In this document: piece by piece, positions 40,395-48,707 of the stretch
Layout: every line of letters starts with the position of its first letter
Numbering within the stretch: position 1 is the first letter of the stretch
NCBI RefSeq assembly: GCF_039839375.1
Contig: NZ_JBDOQU010000017.1
Coordinates: 1-64,000, forward strand
DNA from: JBDOQU01 sp039839375
GTDB taxonomy: Bacteria; Pseudomonadota; Alphaproteobacteria; DSM-16000; Inquilinaceae
Direction: 5' to 3'
DNA length: 64,000 nucleotides
Notes under the pieces: generated by a model
What the model saw: only the letters and a program-made list of their open reading frames with translations
What the model was told of the DNA's origin: nothing
The model's database searches: none
Translations under genes and position numbers: made by a program

Positions 40395-42338
40395 TCAGTA
40401 CCGCGCCCGGATGCCGACCAGCGCCGTGAAGCCCGGTGCGGCATAACCGTTGGGGGTTTCGTAGTCGCGGTCCAGCAGGTTCTCGATCCGCCCGAACAGC
40501 GTGTAGGTCTCGTCGATATCATAGGTCGTGGCGAGATTGACCAGCGTGTAACCCTCGCCATAGCCCAGATCGCCGAAGCCCGACCCGTCGGGGTAGAGAT
40601 ATTCGATCGCTTCGGACGCGTAGACGATCTCAGGCGAAATCGTCCAGTCTTCCAGCGGCGTCACCGTCGCAGAGGCCGCGATCTTGTGCTTGGGCGACCG
40701 GCCCAGCGGGCGGTCGTTCATCACGTCGCGGGAATTGGTCCAGGTCCAGCTCAGCCGGGCCGCGATCCAGTCAGCCGGCTGGACGCCGACGAAGCTCTCG
40801 ATCCCCTCGATCTCCGCCTCGTTGATGTTCTCCGATACAAAGGTTTCGGGGTTGAAGGAGATCAGGTCGTCGATCCGGGTCTGGAAATAGGTGACGCCGA
40901 AGCTTAGCCCTTCGGGCCGGCCGGCCAGCGCGACATCCTGCTCGAACCCGATCTCCCACGACCGGGAGGTTTCCTCCTGCAGGTCCGGATTGCCGAACGG
41001 GCCGAACCGGTCGATCAGCGACGGGGCGAGATAGGCCGTGCCGATTGCCCCCTTCAGCCGCGTGTCCCACGGCCCCACCGTCCAGACCGCCGCGGCGCGC
41101 CAGGTCGCCTGGGCGGAGAAGTTCTCCCGGTCCGATAGCCGGCCGGAGAGGGTGAGATCGAGGCTGTCCAAGAAGGTCGCCTGGCCCTGGACGAAATACC
41201 CGACCTCGTCCTCCTCTTCCTCGACATCGCCGAAATTCGACACGTCGATCGATTCGCGCGCCAGGTCCACGCCGGCAACGAACCGCACATCCTCCGCCGC
41301 GCCGAAATCGCCGGCTTCCAGCGTGTTCTGGAAGCTCGCGTAGGTCCGTCGGGAGTTGAAGGTGTCATTCGTGTCAAACGGGTCGCCGGCGTCGGGATGA
41401 TCGATGTCCTGCCGGTCGTGCCGGGACTGCCCCACATCCAGGCGGGAGGTCAATCTTCCGTCGAAAGACAACAGTTCGCCGCCGGCGCGCCAGACGATCT
41501 GGTCCGCCTTGTTGACCTGGTCGGGATCATCCGACCCGCCATTGTCGATGTCGCTTTCCGCCCGGCGCACGCGCAGCAACCCGTCCACCCGCACCCGGTC
41601 GCTGACATCGTAACCGGCCGCGCCGGTGAAGGTGTAGTTGTCGAACCCATCCTCCTCCCCGAAATTCGGCTCCCGGCGGTCAGGCGTGATGTTGAAACCG
41701 TCGGTGCGGAAGCCCTGGAGCGAGAGGTTGTAGTTGAACGCGCCGACCTGGCCTTCGGACCCGGCGATCCCCCGAAGCGTGTTCTGCGTCCCCGCCGCGA
41801 TCGATCCGTAGACCGCCGGATCTTCTCCCAGCCCGTCGCGGGTGATGATGTTGATGACGCCGCCGGCCGAATTGTTGCCGTAGAGCGCCGCGCCCGGCCC
41901 GCGCACCACCTCGATCCGCTCCACGTCGCCCAGCAGGTCGACGCCGAAATCGAACTTGTCGCCGGCGCTGGAATCATTGACCGGTATGCCGTCGATCAGG
42001 ACGCGCGTGTTGTTGGACGGCGCGCCGCGGATCTGCAGATTGTTCAGCCCGCCGATGCCGCCGGTGGGGGTGAGCGAGATGCCGGGAACGGTCATCAGCG
42101 CATCGGCCAGCGTCTGGTAGTTGTTCCGTTCGATCTCCTCCCGGTCGATAACCGTGACGGAGGCGGGGACGCGCTCCACCGGCTGTTCGATCCGGGTCGC
42201 CGTCACCGTCATCTCGGGCAGCGTCTCGACGTTGGTCTCGTCCTCCTGGGCCTGTGCGCCGAAAGGCAGCAGGCATAGGGTGGCGAGCAGAAGGGGTCTT
42301 GTTTTCGGTGGCACCGTCTTGGTCTCCGTGAGCGTCAT
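40395..42338 (-). CDS. btuB: TonB-dependent cobalamin receptor
   Basis: A 647-residue outer-membrane receptor. Signal peptide to about residue 31 (LLLATLCLLPFGAQAQ), TonB box EMTVTATR at 42-49, plug domain (VPASVTVIDREEIERNNYQT, LQIRGAPSNNTRVLIDGIPV, VERIEVVRGPGAALYGNNSA, GGVINIITRDG), and a 22-strand-type barrel ending in LVGIRARY with a terminal aromatic. Start at 42338 gives a normal signal peptide; ATG 42401 (MTGPFHP) has a stronger GGGGAGAGG upstream and would add 21 residues. First gene behind the cobalamin riboswitch. Confidence 0.92.
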   Translation of the reverse strand: MTLTETKTVPPKTRPLLLATLCLLPFGAQAQEDETNVETLPEMTVTATRIEQPVERVPASVTVIDREEIERNNYQTLADALMTVPGISLTPTGGIGGLNNLQIRGAPSNNTRVLIDGIPVNDSSAGDKFDFGVDLLGDVERIEVVRGPGAALYGNNSAGGVINIITRDGLGEDPAVYGSIAAGTQNTLRGIAGSEGQVGAFNYNLSLQGFRTDGFNITPDRREPNFGEEDGFDNYTFTGAAGYDVSDRVRVDGLLRVRRAESDIDNGGSDDPDQVNKADQIVWRAGGELLSFDGRLTSRLDVGQSRHDRQDIDHPDAGDPFDTNDTFNSRRTYASFQNTLEAGDFGAAEDVRFVAGVDLARESIDVSNFGDVEEEEDEVGYFVQGQATFLDSLDLTLSGRLSDRENFSAQATWRAAAVWTVGPWDTRLKGAIGTAYLAPSLIDRFGPFGNPDLQEETSRSWEIGFEQDVALAGRPEGLSFGVTYFQTRIDDLISFNPETFVSENINEAEIEGIESFVGVQPADWIAARLSWTWTNSRDVMNDRPLGRSPKHKIAASATVTPLEDWTISPEIVYASEAIEYLYPDGSGFGDLGYGEGYTLVNLATTYDIDETYTLFGRIENLLDRDYETPNGYAAPGFTALVGIRARY

Positions 42339-42508
42339 GGCGAAACGGGCCGTCTGCTCGCGAAAAGCGGTGATTCCGGTTGGATGAAATGGTCCCGTCA
42401 TCTTGCCTCTCCCCCACACGCCGACAGCCCTTGCTGGTTGTCGTCGCCGCATGACGGAAAGACCGTTCCACCGACACACCCCGGCCGGTGGGCGCGGGAC
42501 GCGCCCGT

Positions 42509-42696
42509 GATGGCAGGTCTCCTGGCTTGCGGGTCATCGCGTTCGGTCCTGCCTTCCCGGTTTCCCAGTGGCGTATTCCGGACCGGCGCTCGCCGCTTAC
42601 AGTTGCGGGGGCAGCCTCGGTTTCGGCCGGCTTCCCGAAGAGGAAGTTCGGCCAAGTCCCGTGTTCCCTTTTGATCCCCGGTTAGGGGGAACCATC
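42509..42696 (-). promoter_or_regulatory. Cobalamin (AdoCbl) riboswitch
   Basis: On the minus strand the full set of conserved pieces appears in order: GGTTCCCC and AAAAGGGAACACGGGA near the 5' end, the B12-box portion CCCCGCAACTGTAAGC, CGCCACTGGGAAACC, GGGAAGGC, and the 3' box CAAGCCAGGAGACCTGCC. The ends GATGG (5') and CCATC (3') pair as P1. About 170 nt follow before btuB, enough for an expression platform that hides the ribosome site or terminates transcription when cobalamin is bound. It controls btuB-cobU-btuFCD. Confidence 0.95.
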
Positions 42697-42777
42697 ACTG
42701 GGCGGAACTCTAAGCATCCGCCGTTCCCGGACGCAAGAAGATTGGCCGCAATCCGGCGGGGCGATAGCCTGCCGGAC

Positions 42778-43389
42778 ATGACGGAACCCAGAATTGCTAT
42801 CGTCGGCAGCGCCGGCACGGGAAAGACGACGCTGGCCGAGGCGGCCGCCGCGCGGCTGAAGCTGCCACTGATCGCCGATGCGATGCGCCGCCGCTTGACA
42901 GAAGGGCTGGACCTCCACGCCATGAGCCGCGCCGACCATCGTGGGTTGCTGGAACGCCAGGCGGCGGGCTGGGCGGCCGAAGCGTCGCGGCCGGGCGGCT
43001 TCGTCTCCGACGGTTCGGCGCTCGACTTCGCTGCCTTCTGGCTCGCCAACGGCTATGCTGTGGATGATTCTGGCGGGTTCGAGCGGCTGCTCGACGCCGC
43101 GCGGACCGCGATCGCCCGGCTGGACCATGTCTTCCTGCTGCCCTGGGGCGCGATCCCGCTGGTCGGGGACGGCGTCCGCTACGCCAACCCCTGGCACCAG
43201 CTTCACGCCCAATCGGTGATCGAGGGGCTGCTGGACCGGTTCGCGCCAGCCGGCCGCCTTCACCGCATCGCCGCGACGGACGCGTCGGAACGTCTCGATG
43301 TCATCAGCCGGCTGTGCGGGGTTGCGCCCGGCTCTTCGCCGTCGGCGCGGCGTCGCCGGCCCATGGATTCCGGATCAAGTCCGGAATGA
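42778..43389 (+). CDS. P-loop AAA-type ATPase/kinase (AAA_28/NadR-like)
   Basis: A 203-residue P-loop protein: IAIVGSAGTGKTTLAEAAAA is a clear Walker A; a later VFLLPWGAIPLVGDGVRYAN resembles the AAA_28/NadR-kinase group of small nucleoside kinase-like proteins. No precise function is recognised. It starts divergently 81 bp from the riboswitch 5' end but is not itself behind a riboswitch. Its last dozen residues (RRRRPMDSGSSPE) are the translation of a type R2 dispersed repeat, which also supplies the stop codon. Confidence 0.75.
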   Translation: MTEPRIAIVGSAGTGKTTLAEAAAARLKLPLIADAMRRRLTEGLDLHAMSRADHRGLLERQAAGWAAEASRPGGFVSDGSALDFAAFWLANGYAVDDSGGFERLLDAARTAIARLDHVFLLPWGAIPLVGDGVRYANPWHQLHAQSVIEGLLDRFAPAGRLHRIAATDASERLDVISRLCGVAPGSSPSARRRRPMDSGSSPE

Positions 43390-43436
43390 CCAACAAAAAC
43401 AATGTCATGCTGGACTTGATCCAGCATCCATACGGT
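43361..43436. repeat. Dispersed palindromic repeat, type R2
   Basis: Two linked dyads: ATTCCGGATCAAGTCCGGAAT (one central mismatch region) and, after about 20 bp, ATGCTGGACTTGATCCAGCAT. The same pair in the other orientation occurs at 56621-56742. It overlaps the end of the P-loop ATPase gene and lies before the convergent pirin gene. Confidence 0.75.
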
Positions 43437-43470
43437 GCCGACGGATGCCGGAACGACAATGAGAATCGCC

Positions 43471-44178
43471 CTATCGCGGCAGATCGGCCAGCAGAATCTC
43501 CGCTTCCTCGTCGGCGGCGATGGTCAACCGGTTGGTGTCGGCGATCCGCGCGCCGTCGCGTGTTTCCAGCTTCGTCCCGTTCACCGTCACCGAACCCCGC
43601 GCGACGACCAGATAGCCCAGCCGGCCGGCCCCAAGTGCCTGCTCTATCGCCGCGCCTTTGGCGAGCGTGCCGCCGAAGACCGTGGCGTCCTGGTGGATCA
43701 TCAGCGCCCCTTCGGCCAGATCGGCTTCGCGGCCGGAGGCGAGCGGCGTCAGCCCACCGGCGTCGCGGTCCTTCGGGAACCGCCGCTGTTCCCAGCGCGG
43801 CGCGACGCGGGCGGCGTTGGGCATGATCCAGATCTGGAACAGCGTCGTGTCTTCCGATTCATGATTGAATTCGGAATGGGCGATGCCGGTCCCGGCGCTC
43901 ATCACCTGGACGTCCCCGGCTTCCGTGCGGCCATGATTGCCCAACTGGTCCTCATGGGTGATCGCGCCCGACCGGACATAGGTGATGATCTCCATATCCC
44001 GGTGCGGATGCATCGGGAAGCCGGAATTCGGCGCGATCCTGTCGTCGTTCCAGACGCGCAGCGGGCCGACGCCCATGCGGTCCGGATCGTGATAGTTCGC
44101 GAAGGAGAAATGATGCCGCGCGTCCAGCCAGCCATGGTCGGCGTGGCCGAGGCTCGCGAAGGGGATGATTTCGATCAT
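43471..44178 (-). CDS. Pirin family protein (YhhW-like)
   Basis: A 235-residue bicupin of the pirin family. The N-terminal cupin contains the metal-binding GFPMHPHRDMEIITYV and AGDVQVMSAGTGIAHSEFNH, and the C-terminal half starts at about residue 140. YhhW-type pirins have quercetin 2,3-dioxygenase activity in vitro. Start at 44178 (MIEIIPFASL). It is followed upstream on the same strand by a glutathionyl-hydroquinone reductase and WrbA, which all act on quinone-like or aromatic compounds. Confidence 0.9.
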   Translation of the reverse strand: MIEIIPFASLGHADHGWLDARHHFSFANYHDPDRMGVGPLRVWNDDRIAPNSGFPMHPHRDMEIITYVRSGAITHEDQLGNHGRTEAGDVQVMSAGTGIAHSEFNHESEDTTLFQIWIMPNAARVAPRWEQRRFPKDRDAGGLTPLASGREADLAEGALMIHQDATVFGGTLAKGAAIEQALGAGRLGYLVVARGSVTVNGTKLETRDGARIADTNRLTIAADEEAEILLADLPR

Positions 44179-44188
44179 CGTCCTGGTC

Positions 44189-45154
44189 CTAAAGCCGGTC
44201 GCGGCCATGGGGGCCGGCATAGTCGATCGCCGGACCCTTGGGCACGATGCCGGTCGGGTTGATGGTCTTGTGGCTTCCGTAATAGTGCCGCTTGATGTGC
44301 GTCAGGTTCACCGTCCCCGCCACGCCCGGAACCTGGTAAAGCTCACGGGTGAAGCCCCACAGGTTCGGGTAGTCGGCAAGGCGCTGCCGGTTGCACTTGA
44401 AATGGCCGAAATAGACCGGGTCGAACCTGACCAGCGTGGTGAACAGCCGCCAGTCCGCCTCGGTCAGCCTGTCGCCGGCCAGGTAGCGCTGGCGGGAGAG
44501 GCGGGCCTCCAACTCGTCCAGCGCGCCGAACAGGGCATCGAAGGCTTCCTCGTAAGGGCCCTGCTCCGTGGCGAATCCCGCCTTGTAGACGCCGTTGTTC
44601 ACCCGGTCGTAGACGAAGGCGTTGACCTCGTCGATCTCCTCCCTCAGCGCCTCGGGATAGAAATCCAGGTCGGAATCGCCCCAGGCGTCGAACGCGCGGT
44701 TCAGCATCCTGATGATGTCGGCCGATTCATTGCTGACGATGGCGTTTTGCCGCTTGTCCCACAGCACGGGGACGGTGACGCGGCCGGTATAGTCCGGTCG
44801 CGCCGTCGTATAGACCTCATGCAGGTAGCGCTTGCCCAGAAGTTCGTCCGCGCCCTCCCCGAAGGTCCAGCCATGCTCCAGCATCAGCGGATCGACGACC
44901 GAAACGCCGATCAGCCCGTCCAGCTTCTTCAGCTTGCGGAAGATCAGCGTCCGATGCGCCCACGGGCAGGCGAGGCTGACATAGAGGTGGTAGCGGTCGG
45001 GCTCCGCCTTGAAGCCGCCTTCGCCGGTCGGCCCCGCCTCGCCGTCGGCCGTCACCCAGTTCCGGAAGGCGCTGTCCTGGCGCTTGAATCGGCCGCCGGT
45101 CGATTTGGTGTCGTACCATTGGTCGCGCCAGACGCCGTCGATCAGGAGGCCCAT
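44189..45154 (-). CDS. Glutathionyl-hydroquinone reductase (YqjG/PcpF-like)
   Basis: A 321-residue xi-class GST. The active Cys lies in LACPWAHRTLIF (CPWA motif), and the family features GLIGVSVVDPLM, LYTTARPDYTGRVTVPVLWDK-type region, NESADIIRMLN and RFDPVYFGHFKCN are all present. These enzymes use glutathione to reduce glutathionyl-hydroquinones. Genes before (wrbA) and after (pirin) lie on the same strand with gaps of 63 and 10 bp. Confidence 0.93.
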   Translation of the reverse strand: MGLLIDGVWRDQWYDTKSTGGRFKRQDSAFRNWVTADGEAGPTGEGGFKAEPDRYHLYVSLACPWAHRTLIFRKLKKLDGLIGVSVVDPLMLEHGWTFGEGADELLGKRYLHEVYTTARPDYTGRVTVPVLWDKRQNAIVSNESADIIRMLNRAFDAWGDSDLDFYPEALREEIDEVNAFVYDRVNNGVYKAGFATEQGPYEEAFDALFGALDELEARLSRQRYLAGDRLTEADWRLFTTLVRFDPVYFGHFKCNRQRLADYPNLWGFTRELYQVPGVAGTVNLTHIKRHYYGSHKTINPTGIVPKGPAIDYAGPHGRDRL

Positions 45155-45217
45155 CGGTCCGTTCCTTTCCGTTCTCGCGGGAGGGGAGGAGACTGTCCGC
45201 CCCTCCGTTTCGACGTC

Positions 45218-45817
45218 TTACGAAGCCAGCTTCGCCGCGATCCCCGCCACATGCCGGCCCTGGAAGCGCGCGCCGTCCAACTCGTTCTCGCTCGGCTGGC
45301 GCGATCCGTCGCTGGCCGCGATGGTGGAGGCGCCGTAGGGCGACCCGCCGGTGATCTCGTCCAGCCGCATCTGGCCCGCGAAGCTGTAAGGCAGGCCGAC
45401 GATCACCATGCCCTGGTGCAGCAGCACGATATGGGTCGACAGAATGGTGCTTTCCTGGCCGCCATGCTGGGTGGCGGTGGAGGTGAAGACGCTGCCGACC
45501 TTGCCGACCAGCTTGCCCTGCGCCCACAGCCCGCCGGTCTGGTCCAGGAAGTTCTTCATCTGCGCGGCCATGTTGCCGAACCGGGTCGGCACGCCGAAGA
45601 TGATGGCGTCATAGTCCGGAAGTTCGTCCACCGTGGCGATCGGCGCTTCCTGGTCAAGCTTGAAATGGGATTTCCGGGCGACCTCCTCGGGCACCAGTTC
45701 CGGCACCCGCTTGATCGTCACCTCCGCGCCGGCCTCCCGCGCGCCTTCGGCCGCGGCGTTCGCCATCGTCTCGATATGACCGTAGCTGCTGTAGTAGAGC
45801 ACGAGGATCTTGGCCAT
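45218..45817 (-). CDS. wrbA: NAD(P)H:quinone oxidoreductase, WrbA type IV
   Basis: A 199-residue flavodoxin-like FMN enzyme, the usual length of WrbA. The FMN phosphate loop is VLYYSSYGHIETMA; further WrbA signatures are PTRFGNMAAQMKNFLDQTGGLW, FTSTATQHGGQE and GSPYGASTIA. It reduces quinones by two electrons, avoiding semiquinone radicals. The start at 45817 (MAKILVLYY) is preferred; three upstream in-frame Met codons exist within a purine-rich leader. First gene of the quinone-related group. Confidence 0.94.
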   Translation of the reverse strand: MAKILVLYYSSYGHIETMANAAAEGAREAGAEVTIKRVPELVPEEVARKSHFKLDQEAPIATVDELPDYDAIIFGVPTRFGNMAAQMKNFLDQTGGLWAQGKLVGKVGSVFTSTATQHGGQESTILSTHIVLLHQGMVIVGLPYSFAGQMRLDEITGGSPYGASTIAASDGSRQPSENELDGARFQGRHVAGIAAKLAS

Positions 45818-46011
45818 TCCCGTCATTCCCTTCATCGGTGGTTGGAAGCCGCCCGGATGCTTTCCGGCGGAAGAAGTCCATCGGATATGTATTCCGGCGG
45901 CGGGATGGCGTAACCCGGCCCACCGGAACAACATCGTTTCCTCTAGAGAACCATTCAGACGCGCGCCGGTTCTGGCGGCGGTCGAATTTCACGCAGAGAG
46001 GCGGGGCCATT

Positions 46012-46527
46012 ATGGGATTTCAAGTGCGGCGCGCCGTCGAATCAGACCTTCCCCGGCTTCCCGGCATCGAACGCAGCGCCGCTCGGGCGTTCCGGAAGCT
46101 GGGGATGGACAGGATCGCCGACGAACCGCCCTCGCCGGTCAGCTTCCACCGCGATGTGCTGGAGACGGGCATCCTATGGGTCGCCGAAAAGCCGGCGGCC
46201 CTTCTGGTCGGCTTCCTGGCCATGATCCGGATCGATGGCGAGGCGCATGTGAAGGAAGTCTCCGTGGCCCAGGATCATGCCCGGCAGGGCGTCGGTCGCA
46301 GCCTTATGGCGGCCGCGATCGAATGGGCGAGGGGGCAAGGCTTCCCCTCCGTCACGCTAACGACCTTCCGGACCGTGGCGATGAATGGCCCGTTCTACCG
46401 GTCGCTCGGCTTTCGCGAGATTCCGGCCGATCAGATGGGGCCTGAACTGGCCGCGATCCGGCGGAATGAGGAAGAACGGGGTCTGGATGAATGGCCGCGC
46501 GTGGCGATGCGCCTGCGGTTGTGCTGA
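46012..46527 (+). CDS. GNAT family N-acetyltransferase
   Basis: A 171-residue GNAT enzyme: FQVRRAVESDLPRLPGIERSA, VKEVSVAQDHARQGVGRSLM (the acetyl-CoA pyrophosphate loop, Q-x2-G-x-G/R) and MNGPFYRSLGFREIPADQMG. Substrate unknown. The ATG at 46012 is chosen because the upstream extension lies in the wrbA promoter region and has no similarity. Divergent from wrbA with about 190 bp between. Convergent with a small unknown gene 6 bp away. Confidence 0.87.
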   Translation: MGFQVRRAVESDLPRLPGIERSAARAFRKLGMDRIADEPPSPVSFHRDVLETGILWVAEKPAALLVGFLAMIRIDGEAHVKEVSVAQDHARQGVGRSLMAAAIEWARGQGFPSVTLTTFRTVAMNGPFYRSLGFREIPADQMGPELAAIRRNEEERGLDEWPRVAMRLRLC

Positions 46528-46533
46528 AGAGGC

Positions 46534-46725
46534 CTACGGCAGCGCGCCTCTGCCTTCCATCAGGCGGTCGATCTCGATCCGCGCGTCGTTGAGGCTGTCG
46601 AACCGTGCGCCGTCGATGGCGCTGAGCGAACGTTCGGGGGAATAGAAGACGAACTTATCCAGGACACTGACCGCTTGACCGACGGCGCGTCCCTTCCAGT
46701 GAAGCGGATAGGCCTTCCAGGACAT
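46534..46725 (-). CDS. Small hypothetical protein
   Basis: A 63-residue protein starting at 46725 (MSWKAYPLHWKGRAVGQAVS). It is soluble in character, with a VLDKFVFYSPERSL core and an acidic/basic helix SLNDARIEIDRLM at the end. I do not recognise the family. Similar small proteins beginning with a W-containing strand and ending in a helix are common in alphaproteobacteria, which supports its being real; the longer open frame to 46863 is unlikely. Confidence 0.5.
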   Translation of the reverse strand: MSWKAYPLHWKGRAVGQAVSVLDKFVFYSPERSLSAIDGARFDSLNDARIEIDRLMEGRGALP

Positions 46726-46943
46726 CCGGATTCCTTCTGCTGTTGACGATAGGTCGTCGCGAAGGCGCACGGCGATGCCGGCGGCGGCAGACCGCGAGGC
46801 TGCTGGTTTTTTGCGAAGCGACGATGAGAGGCTCAACCTAAAGGAAAGTCGGGCCGCATACAACCGGCCGCCCGGATGCTTGCGTGGTTCAGGCCCGTCG
46901 CCTAGAACGGGCGCGTTTCTCCCAATCCAGAGTTCCGCCCGCC

Positions 46944-48707
46944 ATGACCTCGCTCGCCGGCCAGTTGACCGACATCGTCTCCGAAGCCTTCGCCGGGGCG
47001 GGGCTGCCGCGCGAACTGGGCTTCGTCACGGTCTCCAACCGTCCGGATCTGGGACAGTTCCAGTGCAACGGGGCGCTGCCGGCGGCCAAGGCGGCGAAGG
47101 CGAACCCCCGCGCGCTGGCGGAGCAGGTAGCCGCGATCCTCAAGAAGAATCCCGATTTCGCGGACGTGTCTCTGGCGGGGCCGGGTTTCCTCAACCTGAC
47201 CCTGACGGATGAGGCGCTGGCCCGATACGCCAACCACCTCGCCGGCGACGATCGGCTGGGCGTGCCGGACAAGGCGTCGCCGCGGACCGTCGTCCTGGAT
47301 TATGGCGGGCCGAATATCGCCAAGCCGATGCATGTCGGGCATCTGCGCGCCTCGATCATCGGCGACAGCCTGCGGCGGCTGTTCGCCTTCGCCGGCGACC
47401 GCACGATCAGCGACGTTCATATGGGCGATTGGGGCCTGCCCATGGGAATGCTCATCGCGGAGATCGCCCGCCGCCAGCCGGACCTGCCCTATTTCCAGGA
47501 AGGCGCGACGGGCCCGTTCCCGGTGGATAGCCCCGTCTCCATGGACGATCTGGAGATGCTCTATCCCGCCGCCGCCGCCGCGTGCCGGGAGGATCCGGCA
47601 CGGCTGGAGGAAGCCCGCGCGGCGACGGCGGAACTGCAGCGGGGACGGCAGGGATACCTGGCGCTGTGGCGGCATTTCATCGACGTATCGGTCGACGGCA
47701 TGCGCCGGGATTTCGAGGCGCTGGGCGTCCGGTTCGACCTTTGGAAGGGCGAAGCCGCCGTCCACGATTTGATCGCGCCGATGATCGATCGGCTGAAGGA
47801 ATCCGGGCTGGCGGAGGAAAGCGAAGGCGCGCTGATCGTCCGCGTCGGGCGGGAGGGCGACAAGTCGGAGATGCCGCCGCTCATCCTGCTGAAGTCCGAT
47901 GGCGGGGTGATGTACGGCACGACCGACATGGCGACCATCGTCGACCGTGTGGCCGAGATCGATCCCGATCTCATGCTCTACGTCGTGGACCAGCGGCAGC
48001 ATTTGCATTTTGAGCAGGTGTTCCGCGCCGCCCGGCTGGCCGGGCTGACCGGCCGGTCGGACTGCGAACATATCGGCTTCGGCACCATGAACGGCCCCGA
48101 CGGCAAGCCTTTCAAGACCCGCGCCGGCGGCGTCATGAAGCTCCAGGACCTCCTCTCCATGGCGACCGAACAGGCGCTGGCCCGGCTGTCGGAGGCGGGG
48201 CTGGCTTCGGACTATCCGGAGGATGAGCAGCAGCGCGTGGCCCGCCAGATCGGCATCGGGGCGATCAAGTTCGCGGACCTCTCCAACCACCGGATCTCCA
48301 ACTACGTTTTCGACCTTGACCGGTTCACGGCCTTCGAGGGCAAGACCGGCCCCTACCTGCAATATGCAGCGGTGCGCGTGAAGTCGCTGCTGCGCAAGGC
48401 GTCGGCGCAGGGCGCGGAGGAGGGGGGCATCCTGCCGCCGACGGCGGTCGAGCGCGATCTGGTGCTGGCGCTGGCGCAGTTCCCCGACGCCGTGGCGGCC
48501 GCGGTCGCCAAGCGCGCGCCGAACGAGATCGCGGATTTCGCCTTTACCCTCGCCCAGGCGTTCAGCCGCTTCTACGCGGCCTGTCATATCCTCAGCGAAA
48601 CCGATGAGGCGCTGCGGGGAGCGCGGCTCGCCCTCGCCGCGCTGACGCTGCGCCAGCTCGAACGGTCGCTGGATCTTCTGGGCATCGAGGTGCCGGAGCG
48701 GATGTGA
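46944..48707 (+). CDS. argS: Arginyl-tRNA synthetase
   Basis: A 587-residue class I synthetase. The HIGH motif is PMHVGHLRASIIGD preceded by the family's VVLDYGGPNIAKPM; the KMSKS counterpart is replaced by GPDGKPFKTRAGGVMKL, as is normal in ArgRS. The N-terminal Add-1 domain (residues 1-100, VTVSNRPDLGQFQCNGAL) and the C-terminal DALR anticodon domain (NEIADFAFTLAQAFSRFYAACHIL) are complete. Start at 46944 (MTSLAGQL). Monocistronic by spacing. Confidence 0.97.
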   Translation: MTSLAGQLTDIVSEAFAGAGLPRELGFVTVSNRPDLGQFQCNGALPAAKAAKANPRALAEQVAAILKKNPDFADVSLAGPGFLNLTLTDEALARYANHLAGDDRLGVPDKASPRTVVLDYGGPNIAKPMHVGHLRASIIGDSLRRLFAFAGDRTISDVHMGDWGLPMGMLIAEIARRQPDLPYFQEGATGPFPVDSPVSMDDLEMLYPAAAAACREDPARLEEARAATAELQRGRQGYLALWRHFIDVSVDGMRRDFEALGVRFDLWKGEAAVHDLIAPMIDRLKESGLAEESEGALIVRVGREGDKSEMPPLILLKSDGGVMYGTTDMATIVDRVAEIDPDLMLYVVDQRQHLHFEQVFRAARLAGLTGRSDCEHIGFGTMNGPDGKPFKTRAGGVMKLQDLLSMATEQALARLSEAGLASDYPEDEQQRVARQIGIGAIKFADLSNHRISNYVFDLDRFTAFEGKTGPYLQYAAVRVKSLLRKASAQGAEEGGILPPTAVERDLVLALAQFPDAVAAAVAKRAPNEIADFAFTLAQAFSRFYAACHILSETDEALRGARLALAALTLRQLERSLDLLGIEVPERM

